A stretch of 64,000 nucleotides of DNA from assembly GCA_024280945.1 (NCBI GenBank), contig JAMXLO010000100.1, positions 1 through 64,000 on the forward strand. Reading direction: 5' to 3'. Shown piece by piece: positions 1 to 10,858 of this stretch. This stretch comes from Acetobacteraceae bacterium. GTDB taxonomy: Bacteria; Pseudomonadota; Alphaproteobacteria; Acetobacterales; Acetobacteraceae. The number at the start of each line of letters is the position of its first letter. Position 1 is the stretch's first letter. A program made the position numbers and the translations under genes. The notes under the pieces were generated by a model. It worked only from the letters and a program-made list of their open reading frames with translations, was not told where the DNA came from and did not search any database.

Positions 1-159
1 ATGGTCGAATGCCGGGCGACCGCCCTTCGACCCGTCCGCGCGAGGCACTGCCCATTCTAGGTCAGGACGGAACACCTCAAAGTCCACCAGCTCGCTTAGA
101 CGCTCGAGTGCATCGCCCTTGGCTGACGACTCACGCAAACGTTCATCGACATCAAACAT
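1..159 (-). mobile_element. IS5-family transposase, N-terminal part cut by window edge
   Basis: Reading the minus strand from an ATG at 159 gives 53 open codons that run off the window. The translation starts MFDVDERLRE, continues through LVDFEVFRPDLE and ends with SKGGRPAFDH, which is the usual start of IS5-family (IS1031/IS5 group) transposases, just before their DDE catalytic domain. The open frame continues a few codons upstream (GGDLVGQQRG), so the start codon is not certain. The outer end of the element should lie between about 195 and 250; the plus-strand stretch GGTTTTGGAGGTCTCC at 235-250 is a possible terminus, but the other end is outside the window and no inverted repeat can be verified. 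The insertion probably replaced the 3' end of the neighbouring membrane-protein gene. Confidence 0.75.
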
Positions 160-194
160 CCCTCGCTGCTGTCCCACCAGATCGCCTCCCTCGC

Positions 195-1354
195 TCAGCA
201 GCAGGGAATCAAAGTCAGTGCCGGTTCGGCTAGCGGTTTTGGAGGTCTCCAGCTGGGCCATCGCGGCACCTGCTGCGCCAGCACTCCCTCCAGCGCGGCG
301 TCCAGGGCATGGGCGACCGCACTGGAGCAGTTGCGGCGCGTCAGGTTGTAGGTGTCGTCCCGCTGGTAGGCAGCCCAGAAGGCGCGCAGACGCGCCGCAT
401 CGAAGTCAGCGAAGCGCACATGCATCGTCGCCTCGCACCAGCCTGCTACTTCCTGGCGATAGCTCGGCTGGAAGCGGCCTGGCACGTTGTTGGCGGTGGT
501 CGCGCGCAGCAGGCGGCCAAAATCTTCGGGCGAGCGTTCGATCTCCGTGGCCGGGTAGTGACTGATGTACAGATCGGGCGCCAGTTCCAGCGCGGCATGG
601 CCGGTGGAGATCACGCCGCGCACATCCACCGCCGCAATGTAGCGGTCGATCACCGGACGGCGCTGCAACGCCTGCTCGCCACCCGTCGGTGTCCAGACAT
701 GCACCACCAGCTCTGCCCCGCGCGCGGACTCCTGCTCGCCCAGATCGCGAACGCTCCATCCCAGCGGGGCGGGATTCAGCAGCGAGGACAGGGGTGCATC
801 GGGCGGCAATCGGCGGGCGTTGACCCAGGTAAAGGAGCTTCATTCCGGACAGCGCAAGCAGCAGGCCGACATTGCAGCCGATCGTGCCGACGTACCAGGT
901 TGGCAGCGGCTGCAGCGTGCCGATGGCCAGCAGCAGCATCACCGCACCGGCCGCCTCGGTCATGCGCCAGCCGGGGAAAGCGCACCACGCGCGCCGAGAC
1001 GACCTTCAGCGTGCCGTCGGCAGCGAAGACGATGCCGATGATTAGCGCCAGAGCAACGTCGCTGTGAAACGGACTGTCGACCATCAGCAGCCCGACGGTT
1101 GCTACCGCAGCGCCCTTGAACAGGCGCAGCCCGCGTGCGGCTCCCGAGCCGGCCGATGCGGCCAGGAGCGACACCGCTCCCTCAACCAGCAGCAGCCATC
1201 CGAAATCGTGTACCGGGATCAGCGTCACCCTATCCAGCGAACCGATGAAGATGAAAATCCCCAGTACGCACCATGCCAGCCCCATGATGACGAGTGAGCG
1301 CCAGCGCCGGCGGACCACCTCAGCGCCGAGCAGAAGCAGGAACAGACGGATCAT
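195..1354 (-). pseudogene. HdeD-like (DUF308) membrane protein with C-terminal soluble domain, two frameshifts
   Basis: Three consecutive minus-strand frames join into one protein of about 385 residues. The first frame (from ATG 1354) gives paired membrane helices typical of HdeD/DUF308 acid-resistance-type proteins, for example LVIMGLAWCVLGIFIFIGSL and a second segment ending VVSARVVRFP. A one-base excess in a C run near 972-978 shifts into the frame GWRMTEAAGAVMLLL, which carries further helices. A missing G in a G run near 826-830 then shifts into VNARRLPPDAPL and a soluble domain with the motif RRNCSSAVAHALD, possibly a cysteine-peptidase-like domain. The end (PKPLAEPALTLIPCC) looks foreign and may be encoded by the IS5 element. 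It lies 22 bp downstream of the MFS gene on the same strand. The indels sit in homopolymers, so sequencing error cannot be excluded. Confidence 0.6.
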
Positions 1355-1376
1355 TTGCCAAGCTCATGGCGGGAGC

Positions 1377-2544
1377 TCAGGCACGCTGTCGCGCCAGGAC
1401 GGCGGACAGCGCGTAAGTGAGACAGCCGGCGGCGGCGACCAGCGGCAGCCCCTGGTCCGTCACCGTCATAGCCACGCCGACCAGGGCTGGGCCGAGTAGC
1501 GCGCCCACCCCCAGGTCAGTCCCATGGCGGCATAGATGCCGACCAGATCGCCGCCCTGGAGCGGCTGCCGACGATTGTCAGCATGATGGTGTAGATGCCG
1601 GCGAACACGCCGCCCCAGACGAACAGCACGCAATAGGCGAGCCATCGCGGCTCTAGAATGAACGGCCAGATCAGCGCGCTGAACCCGGCGATGGCCGACA
1701 GCCAGATCATCAGCGCGCGGCGATCCCACCTGTCCGCCAGCCAGCCGATCGGCAGCTGCAGCAGAATCGCGCCAATCATCAGCGTGGCGATCAACTGGGT
1801 CGCCTGCTCCTCGCCCCAGCCGGCGCTCATGGCATAGAGCGGCAGGAAGGCTAGGCCCGCCGCCTCTATGCCGGCGTTCAGGGTAGTGCTGCCGAGCGCC
1901 AGTGGAGCCAGCCGGAAATAACGCCTGGGGTCGACACTGCGCGGCTCTTCGACACTCAGCGCCGGGATGCCGGGCAGCGACACCACCGCCATTGCCGCCA
2001 CGGCACAGGCGGCGCCGACGCCATATGGCAGGAGGCCTGTGGTGCCCACCGCTGACAGGATCAGCGGACCGCCGGCGAACCCAATCGACATCGCTGCGGT
2101 GTAGATCGCCATCGCCCGGCCGCGGCTGGCATCGTCGCTGAGCTGGTTTGTCCAGGTCTCCGACATCACGAACAAGCTTTCCGCCGCCAGCCCCAGCACG
2201 ATGCGTAGCGGGAACCATGGCCAGATCGACGGCGTGACGGGAAACGACAGCAGCACGATGGCGGTCAGCAGCAGCGACGCCATCACCAGCGCACGACCGC
2301 CGAAGCGGGCGGCGAGCCGCGGCAGGAATGGTGCGATCAACAGGACGCCGACCGCGTGCATGGCGGCATTGAGTCCGATCAGCGTATCGCTCAATCCGCG
2401 AGCCGCCAGCACGAGAGCGATCAGTGCGGCGGTCAAGCTGTAGCTCAGGCCAAAGATGCACGCGGTGGTAATCACCGCTGCCCGTCCCAGGACTGAACCG
2501 TGCTCAGACCCGCGAGCAGCCACTGGTCCAGAGAGTGTGCTCAT
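1377..2544 (-). pseudogene. MFS transporter, two frameshifts near the C-terminus
   Basis: The protein starts at ATG 2544 (MSTLSGPVAARG) and shows a 12-helix major facilitator: helix 1 (ITTACIFGLSYSLTAALIAL), the loop LPRLAARFGGRALV after helix 2, and WTNQLSDDASRGRAMAIYTA around helix 5. After LTIVGSR a base appears to be missing near 1557-1562, moving translation into QGGDLVGIYAAMGLTWG. A second shift in the GGGGG run near 1507-1513 then restores GVGALLGPALVGVAMTV and the natural end ARQRA-stop at 1377. Without both shifts the last helix pair would be lost. It resembles the YcaD/MFS sugar- or drug-efflux group; the substrate cannot be told. It is probably co-transcribed with the HdeD-like gene. 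Confidence 0.65.
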
Positions 2545-3343
2545 GGCATCTGTGGCGGCGTCATTGCGCAATCGGCATGATACGGTCTGTCGCCCGACAG
2601 ATGAGCCGAAGTGGTGTCCTTGCGCGCAATGCAGCAGTCTCCGGCGTGGGGATTGCCGCGCTGCGCCCAAATGGGGGATTACGAGTGCAGCGAAGCATTC
2701 TCCCGGCCGGTGGAAGATTGCCGCGTCGCTACGCTGCTCGCAATGACAGATAGGTGGCAGATGCAGGTAGGGCCGGCCGCCAGCGCTGGCTGGTTTTGCG
2801 TCGCGGATTGGAACCCGCATACTAATTCAATCACGCACTGGTCTAGGACATGACCTAAAGCACCTGTTGCTCACCAAACTATGAGAGATGCACGCACGCG
2901 CGGCCGAGGTGCTCGAGACGCCATTTCCTGAGATAGCTACGACACAACCCGACATTCGTACCCAGTTTCCCTGCTACGCCGGTACATCACGGTCGGTTTC
3001 TTGGCCGATTGCTGCAGTCTGCAGAACACGGCGGCGGCGACGCGGCCCGGGCGCGCGCCGTTCAGGGAACGGTAATGCCGCTAGGGGTGGGACAAAATCA
3101 CTATGCTCGCTCATTGCGCTGGTGGCCACGAAGATAATTCCAGCTTGGCGATGACTCAGTGAAAGTGAATTCGGCCGCCCCCAACAGCGGGCGGAGCGGG
3201 TGGATTAACGGCTCAAGGGAATTCTCAACATCCAATAGGGTGCTAGAATTGGCCTCGGAAAAATCCGCTTATAGCAATACGCCCGAACCTATGCGGGTGT
3301 AGGCATCTAGAGATTCGGGCGCGACCGGGGGCAAAGTCGAAAC
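2545..3343. other. 800-bp non-coding stretch with one palindromic repeat
   Basis: Open frames here have no recognisable protein character. The only structured sequence seen is the imperfect palindrome at 2717-2744, listed separately. The last 150 bases must contain the promoter of the MarC-like gene; I could not pick out a convincing -35/-10 pair. Confidence 0.5.
2717..2744. repeat. REP-like palindrome
   Basis: The stretch starts ATTGCCGCG, runs through TCGCTACGCTGC and ends TCGCAAT, so the outer arms ATTGC/GCAAT pair. Sequences of the form 'attgc-(cgc)tcgctacgct-gcaatgac' are a familiar dispersed intergenic repeat in Alphaproteobacteria. Only one copy is obvious in this window, so its repeat status rests on general knowledge. 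Confidence 0.4.
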
Positions 3344-3979
3344 GTGCTGGATGATCAGAAACAGCTGCTAACACAGTTTCTCACTCTTTGGGCCATGCTT
3401 GACCCAATATCACACCTTCCGCTTTTTCTCGGGGTCACCGGTGACCTGAGCAGCCAGGAAAGACGCCGCGCCGCTATTCTAGCAGTCGTATTCGCATTTC
3501 TCACCCTGATCTTCTTCGGCGTAGTCGGGCAGTTTATGCTACAGGCCATGGGTATCTCCCTTCTATCCTTTCAAATTGCAGGAGGTATCATCCTGCTGCT
3601 GTTTTCCATCTCAATGGTGTTAGGGGAACCGCCTTCGGCAGTAAGGTCTCTCGCCGATTCCCGAAGCGATCCCCTCAGTGTTGCCGTTTACCCTCTGGCA
3701 ACCCCGATCATTGCTGGTCCTGGCTCGATGCTGGCGATCATCCTCCTAACTGACAATAATCGGTTTACCGTGTCGGAGCAGGTCACCACGCTGGGCGTTC
3801 TCGCGATCGTCCTATCCTTGCTGCTGCTTATCTTTTTGCTGAGCGACGTGATTAGTAGGCTCATCGGTCGTGGTGGTACGAACGTGCTGCGTCGCATCAT
3901 GGGCGTGATCATTGCGGCGATCTCAGTTAACCTGATCGTCAGTGCCCTGGCGCAGTGGCTGAACTTGCCACCTATCTGA
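3344..3979 (+). CDS. MarC-family integral membrane protein
   Basis: The 211-residue protein has six hydrophobic segments and the marks of the MarC/UPF0056 family: the N-terminal FLTLWAMLDPISHLPLFL (the DP pair is family-typical), a central AVYPLATPIIAGPGSMLAII and a C-terminal RIMGVIIAAISVNLIVSAL. The length matches the family (about 200-220). MarC was once linked to multiple antibiotic resistance, but its function remains unclear; it acts in the inner membrane. The start is a GTG at 3344; no strong Shine-Dalgarno sequence is visible, so it is only moderately certain. Base composition is less GC-rich than that of the housekeeping genes further right. It is followed on the same strand by the RND pump genes after 181 bp. 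Confidence 0.85.
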   Translation: MLDDQKQLLTQFLTLWAMLDPISHLPLFLGVTGDLSSQERRRAAILAVVFAFLTLIFFGVVGQFMLQAMGISLLSFQIAGGIILLLFSISMVLGEPPSAVRSLADSRSDPLSVAVYPLATPIIAGPGSMLAIILLTDNNRFTVSEQVTTLGVLAIVLSLLLLIFLLSDVISRLIGRGGTNVLRRIMGVIIAAISVNLIVSALAQWLNLPPI

Positions 3980-4160
3980 GAGGGCTCTGTCCCGAATGCG
4001 AGCAGTTTGCAGCGGTAAGCCGGCTCGCATCATCCACCCCGTCAGAGGCCGTCCCTGCGTGCCAGTCGATCTCACCGATCGGTTCGTTGAAGGCTGTATG
4101 GATTTCCAGCCGCTGTGTGGCAGATTTCCGCCGCCGGGCTTCCAACAGGGGGATGCAGTG

Positions 4161-5282
4161 GTGTTTCTGATCAAGGGACCAGTTCGGGCCGCCGTTCCGT
4201 TGAGTTGGTTCCTCTTCGTCACCTTGAGCACTGTTACAGCTATGGCGCAAACCGCGCCACCCGCCGTCTTGATCGCCACGGCAGAGATGCGCGACATCAC
4301 ACCAGCTACCGAATTCGTCGGGCGGGTCAAGGCAACAGATCGCGTAGACATCCGCGCGCGTGTGACCGGCTTCCTCGGGCCGCGTCTGTTCAAGGATGGT
4401 GATCTGGTGACCGAAGGCCAGGTGCTGTTCAAGCTCGATTCAGCGCCATTCGAAGCCGTTTTGCATCAAAAGCAGGCGGCGGTTGAGTCCGCGGAAGCAA
4501 GCGTGCAACTCGCAGGTCTTCAGGCACGACGGAGTCGTGAACTGGTGCGTACGAATACCACGCCGCAATCCCAGGTCGATCAGCGGGAAGCAGACCTAAC
4601 ACGGGCAAAAGCCGATCTCGCGCTCGCTCAGGCATCGCTGCGAGAGGCCAGCATCAATCTTTCCTATACACAGATCCAAAGCCCGATCGGCGGCCGTGTT
4701 GGCGATGCCATCGTCTCGCCTGGAAACCTCGTGGACCCTGGGACTGGCGTGCTGGCGGTCGTGGTGAAACAGAATCCGATAGAGGTTGTTTTTCCGGTCA
4801 CCCAGCGTCAGCTGCTGGAAACCCGACGCCAAACTTCGGATATCGATCTGGACACCGTGGTCGTCTCGCTCAAGCTGGTCGACGGGTCCCGCTACGACCA
4901 ATCGGGCCGGATCAATTACATCGGGGTTCAAGCCGACCCCCGTACAGACAGCATTCCGTTGCGGGCGATATTCCCCAATCCGCAAGCAATACTGGATGAC
5001 GGCATGAGCGTCCGCGTTGTGCTTGAGGCAGCGAGACCCGAGCAGGCACTGATGGTCCCGCAAGCGGCCATCCTGCAAGACCAGGGAGGCTCTTACGTCT
5101 TTGCCGTGGACGCCGACAACAAGGCGGTGGAGCGCCGGATCAAGGCGGAAATGCTCCGGGACGGTTCAGCGGTAATTCGTGATGGGCTCAAGCCGGGTGA
5201 GCGTGTAATCGTGCAGGGCCAAGGGCGGGTGCGTTCCGGCATGGCAGTGGCTCCAAGCCCGTTACCAGCACAGGGAAGTTAG
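4161..5282 (+). CDS. RND efflux periplasmic adaptor (AcrA/MexE type)
   Basis: This is the membrane-fusion subunit that links the RND permease to an outer-membrane channel. The start chosen is the second GTG (4161), because AGGGGGA at 4147-4153 is spaced 7 bases from it and a signal peptide follows at once ([18 protein letters not shown]). An open frame extends upstream to 3996 without signal character. Domains in order are a lipoyl half ([20 protein letters not shown]), an alpha-helical hairpin ([20 protein letters not shown] to [15 protein letters not shown]), the second lipoyl half ([18 protein letters not shown]), a beta-barrel and a C-terminal membrane-proximal domain ending in [13 protein letters not shown]. 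The length of 373 residues is normal. The permease gene follows after 29 bp. Confidence 0.9.
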   Translation: MFLIKGPVRAAVPLSWFLFVTLSTVTAMAQTAPPAVLIATAEMRDITPATEFVGRVKATDRVDIRARVTGFLGPRLFKDGDLVTEGQVLFKLDSAPFEAVLHQKQAAVESAEASVQLAGLQARRSRELVRTNTTPQSQVDQREADLTRAKADLALAQASLREASINLSYTQIQSPIGGRVGDAIVSPGNLVDPGTGVLAVVVKQNPIEVVFPVTQRQLLETRRQTSDIDLDTVVVSLKLVDGSRYDQSGRINYIGVQADPRTDSIPLRAIFPNPQAILDDGMSVRVVLEAARPEQALMVPQAAILQDQGGSYVFAVDADNKAVERRIKAEMLRDGSAVIRDGLKPGERVIVQGQGRVRSGMAVAPSPLPAQGS

Positions 5283-5311
5283 GCCGGCGGAGGCACCGAA
5301 GGGAGCGCTGC

Positions 5312-8300
5312 GTGATCTCAGCCATCTTCGTCGATCGCCCACGACTCGCGATCGTCATATCGATCCTGATCACGCTGGCCGGCGGGATCGCGCTGCTGGC
5401 AATTCCGGTGGCGCAATTCCCCGACATCGTGCCGCCGCAGGTTTCGGTCTCCACCAGCTACGGCGGCGCGAACGCCGAAGTCGTGGAGCAGACTGTCGGT
5501 CAGGTGATTGAGCGCGAAATGATTGGCGTGTCGCGCATGCTCTACATGCGTTCGATCTCTGGCAATGACGGGTCTTACAGCATGAGCGTGTCGTTCGAGG
5601 TTGGCTCGGATCCCGAAACGAATACGGTAAACGCGCAGAACCGCGTGCAGCGCGCCATGTCACGCCTGCCTAGCGAGGTGCAGCAGAGCGGGGTGAAGGT
5701 GGAAGCGGCGTCGTCTGCAATCCTGCAGGTGATCACCCTGCAATCGCCCCACGGCACCTATGACGGCCTGTTCCTGTCGAACTACGTGACGATCAACATC
5801 CGTGATGCTCTGGCCAACCTGCCAGGCGTGGGTCAGGCGTCGCCATTTGGTACGCAGGACTATGCAATGCGGATCTGGCTGGACCTGCAACGGCTGACCG
5901 CTCTGGGACTGACGGCGCAGGACGTGATCAATGCGGTGCGCGCACAAAACGTACAGGCCGCGGTCGGCCGTATCGGAGGAGCCCCGGTCATAAACGCGCA
6001 GCAGCAGACGATGCCGTTGAACGCACAGGGCCGTCTGACCACGCCTGAAGAATTCGGCAACATCATCGTGCGCGCCGGTTCGGCAGGGTCGCTCGTGCGG
6101 GTGAGCGACATCGCCCGCGTAGAGCTTGGCGCCCAGTCTTCCGACGTATTCGGCCGCTTCAACGGTAAGGACGCGGCAACGCTCGCCGTCTATCTGGCAC
6201 CGGGCGGCAATGCGGTCGCCACCGCCGCTGCCGTGCGGGCGAAGATGGCGGAACTCGCGCAGCGCTTTCCCCAAGATGTTATCTGGGAAATCCCATATGA
6301 CACCACGATCTTCGTAAAGGCGACGATTGAGAAGGTCGTCTCGACGCTATTCGAAGCCTTCGCCCTGGTGGCGGTGGTGGTGTTCGTATTCCTCGGCCGC
6401 TTCGAGGCAACCCTGGTACCCATCATTGCCGTGCCGGTGGCGCTTATCGGCAACTTCGCCCTAATGCTGGCGATGGGTATGTCGGCCAATACGATCTCGC
6501 TGCTCGCCCTGGTGCTAGCCATCGGCATCGTGGTGGATGATGCCATCGTTGTAGTCGAGGCGGCGGAGCACACGCTGAAAGAACGACCGGACCTGTCACC
6601 CGCCGAGGCTACCAAATTGGCTATGACGCAGATCACGGGGCCGATCATCGCCATTACGCTGGTGCTGCTGTCCGTGTTCATCCCGATAGCGTTCATGCCG
6701 GGTATCGTCGGCCAGTTGTACAAACAGTTTGCCATCGCGGTATCGATCTCGATGGTGATCTCGGCCATCAACGCGCTGACCCTGTCGCCTGCTCTGTGCG
6801 CCATGGTGCTGAGCCACGGTGCACCACCGGGCCGCATCATCCGGGCGATGCAGGGTGGCATCGCCCGAACGCAGGGCGGCTATGCCAGCGTGGTCGCGCA
6901 CGTGGCGCCGCGCCGGTTGCTGACGGTGATCGCGATCATCCTGTTCGCGGCGGCGGCCGTCTGGTTGAACGGTGTTCTACCTTCGGGATTCCTGCCCGAA
7001 GAAGACCAGGGCGCGTTGCTGATCGAGGCACGCCTGCCGGACGGCGCATCGGTCAACCGCACAACCGAAGTCGCGCAAGACGTGGAGCGCATCGTTCTCG
7101 GCACGCCCGGTGTCGCGACGATCACCTCCGTCGTCGGGTTTAGCATGCTAGACGGCATCGCCCAGAGCAACAGTGCCCTGTTCTTCGTCAGCCTGAAGCC
7201 ATTTGCCGAGCGCACAACGCACGAGACGAGTGTCTGGGGTGTTCTCAACCATCTTAACGGCGTTTTCCCGACCCTGCCGGCCGCCGTCGTCATTCCATTC
7301 AACCTGCCGCCGATCATCGGCCTCGGCAGCAGTGCTGGCTTCGAATACCAGTTACAATCCTTCACCGGCGCATCGCCGGCCGAGATGGCCGCCGTCGCAC
7401 GAGGCTTGGTGGCGGAAGCAAACGAGAACCCGGCGCTGGCCAATGTCTTCACGACCTACGGCGCCTCCGTGCCGCAGCTTCGCCTGCTGATCGACCGTGA
7501 ACGCGCGCAAACGCTAGGCATCGCCATCAACGACATCTTCACCGCTTTGCAGGCGGCACTTGGCGGGTACTACATCAACGACTTCAATCAGTTCGGCCGT
7601 ACCTGGCAGGTCGTGCTGCAGGGCGAGACCGAACAGCGCATGCATATCGGGGATATCTACGACGTGCACGTTCCGACGAAGGACGGCGCCTTAGTGGCAA
7701 TACGTGCGCTGGCGACGGTCGAACCAGTGCTCGGCCCCGGATACGTGCTGCGCTACAATAACCAACGTTCCGTATCGATCCAGGGTGGACCGGCGGCAGG
7801 GTATTCGTCAGGTGCGTCGATTGCGGCCATGGAGCACGTTTCACAGACAACGCTGCCGCCCGGCTACGGTTATGCCTGGACCGGAACAGCGCTACAGGAG
7901 AAGGTCGCCGGCGGTCAGACCACGATGATCCTCATCCTGGCGGTGCTGTTTGCCTACTTGGTGCTGGTGGGTCTTTACGAGTCTTGGGCTATGCCGGCGG
8001 CAGTGATGTTCTCAATCGTCGTCGGGCTGGCTGGCGCGCTCGGTGGACTGTGGGTGCTAGACTTGGCGAATGACATCTTCGCACAGATCGGCATCGTAGT
8101 ACTGATCGCCCTGGCGGCGAAGAACGGCATTCTGATCGTGGAATTCGCCATGGTCGCGCGGCGCTCCGGGATGACGGTCGCCGAGGCGGCACTGCAAGGC
8201 GCACGCTCGCGCTTACGCGCGGTCATGATGACATCGTTTGCCTTTATTCTTGGTCTGCTACCGCTGCTGATCTCTGGCGGAGCCGGCACTGCTACGCGAG

Positions 8301-8482
8301 TGGCCGTGGCGACGTCGGTGTTCTTTGGCATGGTCGCCGCGTCCGTGTTCGGTATTTTCCTGATCCCGGGGCTGTATGTCGTATTCGAACGGTTGCGCGA
8401 GACGGTAAAATTGCGGCTATTCGGCGCGCGTTCAATGCCGGCTGGACACACATCTTCGAATACGGAACGCGGCACAATCTGA
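5312..8482 (+). CDS. RND efflux permease (HAE1 family, AcrB/MexF-like)
   Basis: The 1056-residue protein has the full length of hydrophobic/amphiphilic efflux RND pumps. Visible marks are the N-terminal helix ([15 protein letters not shown]), the porter domain start [16 protein letters not shown], the proton-relay aspartate pair in TM4 ([17 protein letters not shown]), the internal pseudo-repeat with a second RPRLLTV-like helix near residue 530, and the C-terminal [15 protein letters not shown] in TM10-11. It exports drugs or other amphiphiles from the periplasm or inner leaflet using proton motive force. The start is GTG 5312, 29 bp after the adaptor. No outer-membrane channel gene and no regulator lie next to the pair, so a shared TolC-type channel encoded elsewhere is likely. 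Confidence 0.93.
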   Translation: MISAIFVDRPRLAIVISILITLAGGIALLAIPVAQFPDIVPPQVSVSTSYGGANAEVVEQTVGQVIEREMIGVSRMLYMRSISGNDGSYSMSVSFEVGSDPETNTVNAQNRVQRAMSRLPSEVQQSGVKVEAASSAILQVITLQSPHGTYDGLFLSNYVTINIRDALANLPGVGQASPFGTQDYAMRIWLDLQRLTALGLTAQDVINAVRAQNVQAAVGRIGGAPVINAQQQTMPLNAQGRLTTPEEFGNIIVRAGSAGSLVRVSDIARVELGAQSSDVFGRFNGKDAATLAVYLAPGGNAVATAAAVRAKMAELAQRFPQDVIWEIPYDTTIFVKATIEKVVSTLFEAFALVAVVVFVFLGRFEATLVPIIAVPVALIGNFALMLAMGMSANTISLLALVLAIGIVVDDAIVVVEAAEHTLKERPDLSPAEATKLAMTQITGPIIAITLVLLSVFIPIAFMPGIVGQLYKQFAIAVSISMVISAINALTLSPALCAMVLSHGAPPGRIIRAMQGGIARTQGGYASVVAHVAPRRLLTVIAIILFAAAAVWLNGVLPSGFLPEEDQGALLIEARLPDGASVNRTTEVAQDVERIVLGTPGVATITSVVGFSMLDGIAQSNSALFFVSLKPFAERTTHETSVWGVLNHLNGVFPTLPAAVVIPFNLPPIIGLGSSAGFEYQLQSFTGASPAEMAAVARGLVAEANENPALANVFTTYGASVPQLRLLIDRERAQTLGIAINDIFTALQAALGGYYINDFNQFGRTWQVVLQGETEQRMHIGDIYDVHVPTKDGALVAIRALATVEPVLGPGYVLRYNNQRSVSIQGGPAAGYSSGASIAAMEHVSQTTLPPGYGYAWTGTALQEKVAGGQTTMILILAVLFAYLVLVGLYESWAMPAAVMFSIVVGLAGALGGLWVLDLANDIFAQIGIVVLIALAAKNGILIVEFAMVARRSGMTVAEAALQGARSRLRAVMMTSFAFILGLLPLLISGGAGTATRVAVATSVFFGMVAASVFGIFLIPGLYVVFERLRETVKLRLFGARSMPAGHTSSNTERGTI

Positions 8483-8503
8483 CATCGCCCAGCATGTCGG
8501 ATT
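8476..8503 (+). terminator. Hairpin at the end of the RND operon
   Basis: AATCTGACAT (8476-8485) and ATGTCGGATT (8494-8503) form a ten-pair stem with one G-T wobble and an eight-base loop, overlapping the permease stop codon. It is not followed by a strong T run, so it may be an imperfect terminator or an mRNA 3'-end stabiliser. Confidence 0.4.
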
Positions 8504-8719
8504 TGGTGGCATAAGAACACCGACGAGATGTTTGCGGCGCAATGCCACCGGCCATTAGCTCTGAGCGCTGTTGCGATCTTGAGGTTGATCACGAATTCGG
8601 GGGTGGGCCGTAGGCGATCGTCAAGCAGCCCAGATTAATTGATCGACGTCACCTAGTCGATTAGCTTTAAAGTGCTCCGCGTAGCCCTTTACCGCGCTGG
8701 TGTTATCGCGAGGCGTATT

Positions 8720-9899
8720 ATGAGAGTGTTGATTTCAGGAGCGGGAATAGCAGGGCTCACCGTTGCCTATTGGCTTCGACGCTATGGCTTTGCTCCCACC
8801 ATCGTCGAGCGGGCACCATCATTGCTGACCGGCGGATATAAGATCGATGTCCGCGGCACCGCTGTGCAGGTTCTCCAACGAATCGGCCTTCATGATGCCG
8901 TTGTTGCGGCAGGCACGGATATGCAGGGGGCCCAGCTCGTCGACAAAAACGGCAAAGTTATCACCGAAATGACGGGGGATGCATTTGGACATCGGATCGG
9001 CGGGGATTTGGAGATAGTTCGCGGCACTTGTGTCAGACCCTGATGGACTTTGTCTCAGATACAGAATTTATCTTTGGTGATTCAATTCGGACGATCTCCC
9101 AATCTCCCGATCGCGTCCATGTCGAGTTTACCGAGAGCGGCCCGCGTGAATTCGCTCTGGTGATTGGTGCCGACGGGCTTCACTCCAATGTGCGGGCAAT
9201 TGCGTTTGGCGATGAGTCTCGTTTCGTTCGTGATCTTGGCTTGTACCTATGCATGTATACGGTTCCAAATTATCTGAAGTTGGATCGGACGGAGGTGCAA
9301 TATTCCGAGCTAGGGAGAGTGGCCGCAATCTGGAGCTCTCGCGGTGATGCGAGTGTCAAGGCGTGTTTTGGTTTTGTTGCGCCGTGCGTCATTGATCTGC
9401 GAAACAGAGCTCAGCAGCAACAAGTGCTCACAAGTGCTTATCAGGGGATCGGTTGGGAAGTTCCGACGTTGCTGGGCATGATGTCGACTGCGTCTGACTA
9501 CTACTTTGATGCCGCGGCACAGATCCGGATGGATCGCTGGTCACAAGGTCGAGTGGTTCTAGTGGGAGACGCTGGTTATTGCGCTTCACCCATGTCCGGT
9601 CAGGGCGCCAGTCTCGCACTCATAGGCGCGTATGTGCTCGCTGGGGAATTGGCCGCGGCATCGGGTGCGTATCGACCGCATTTCAGCAATATGAAGAGGT
9701 GATGCGCCCATTCGTTGAGCTCAATCAGGCACTGGGCCTCAAATCTGCCAACTTGATGAGGGCCAAGGAGCGGAAGAATGTAATGGTGTGGCTACTCGAG
9801 CAGATAGTGCGATTTGCGCTTGGTCTTTTCATTAATCGCTCCACCCGGCGTATACACCAAGCTGCTAACGCTATTGCCCTCAAGCACTATTCCGTTTGA
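8720..9899 (+). pseudogene. FAD-dependent monooxygenase (UbiH/TetX-like), two frameshifts
   Basis: Three plus-strand frames assemble into a flavoprotein hydroxylase of about 393 residues. From ATG 8720 comes the dinucleotide-binding motif ISGAGIAGLTVAYWLRR. After EIVRG a missing base near 9030 (GGC-ACT where GGC-GAC would be expected) shifts into LCQTLMDFV. That frame continues with the DG motif VIGADGLHSNVR and the second FAD motif VVLVGDAGYCASPMSGQGAS. A missing base near 9680 (TATCGACCGC) then shifts into TAFQQYEEVMRPFVELN and the natural end at 9899. Substrates in this family are aromatic compounds or tetracycline-like drugs; none can be assigned. Base composition is less GC-rich than the core genes, which hints at transfer. 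No partner genes are adjacent. Confidence 0.75.
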
Positions 9900-10858
9900 T
9901 CGAGCCGCAATCCGCTGCACCGGTCGCGGCCCGATCAGCAGGAACGTCACCACTGCGCCAACGGATCACTGAGAAAGTGTCGTGCAGTGCGTGGCTGCCC
10001 CAGAGCCAGCGCGGGCGCTATCAAAATTCGGCGATAAACGCGGAGGCGCAACAGCAGGATGCCGTCGCGAAGTATTGTGGCACAAAATGGCGCCGTGGGT
10101 GTTCTGGCCTGCGGCAGGCTCCATGTGAGGCTGCTCATCGTCAGGCTGTCGGGCAAGCAATGGCCCCAGGCCATCCGGAGGGCTCGATCACACTTGTTCG
10201 TGACGCCGCGCAGTGACCACGTTAGTTCGCGGCCCAATCACGCGGATGCTGCCAAAATCTTGACCAAACAAAGCTTCTGGTGGCGCGTTCAGGCTCGCCT
10301 GGACTTTTCTGCCAAAGGTGGCTCATGAGAATCGCTGTACTCCTAGTAGCTCAACTCAGATCGTTTCAGCAGCGGTTGCACAGCAGCCTCAGCCAGATCC
10401 TTCGTCTTCCCCGACCCCGCAAACCGGGACGCCGCTGGCTTGTTGTTGCAAATGATACGGTGCCGCTGACCACGGCGGGGATGGCTGCGGCCTGACGGGC
10501 CGTCGTTGGCGCCACTCCCACCGTTGGAAACGCCCCGCCAGCGGCGAGAACGGGTAGGTCAAGGCATGCGACCAAGGGCAGCAAGGCGATCAGCGGCGCT
10601 GACTGGCCTCGCTCCCGCCCTCAGCGGCTTGCGATCACGGCCGGTGACACGTCCTTTTTTAGGCTAGTGGAACTTCTGGCTGCCCACCTTGTTTCTCCCG
10701 CCACCAGGGGAGGACAGCATGCGTTGTCAGCAAAAGGCACTCCGATTCGCTCCTGTCATCCTGGATAATTCTGTAGGACGGGAACCGGCGGACGAGATAA
10801 TCGCGGAGCTGCCGAAGATTGCCTGCCCAACAAGGGGAGACGCCGGAGATCGCGACCC
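9900..10858. other. Stretch of about 960 bases without a supported gene
   Basis: Several open frames of 70-106 codons exist on both strands (for example minus 10237-9947 and plus 9896-10216), but they overlap each other, none has recognisable motifs or a good ribosome binding site, and composition is patchy. It is best read as decayed DNA. The last few bases (GGGGAGA at 10834-10840, GGAG at 10844-10847) lead into the next gene. Confidence 0.5.

Noticed and set aside
2770-2860. tRNA-like stretch (GGATTGGAACCCGC)
   Set aside because: The bases cannot be folded into a cloverleaf with an acceptor stem; no tRNA called.
2888-3154. Plus-strand frame of 88 codons before the MarC gene
   Set aside because: Arginine-rich composition without motifs; looks like chance.
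3996-4160. N-terminal extension of the RND adaptor frame
   Set aside because: The added residues have no signal-peptide or adaptor character, whereas GTG 4161 has a good binding site and starts a signal peptide.
9896-10237. Overlapping open frames on both strands of about 100 codons
   Set aside because: They cover the same DNA, have no recognisable motifs or good binding sites, and their amino acid composition looks like a GC-rich shadow.
10366-10584. Minus-strand frame of 72 codons with a hydrophobic start
   Set aside because: No ribosome binding site, and a rival plus-strand frame covers the same bases; no family resemblance.
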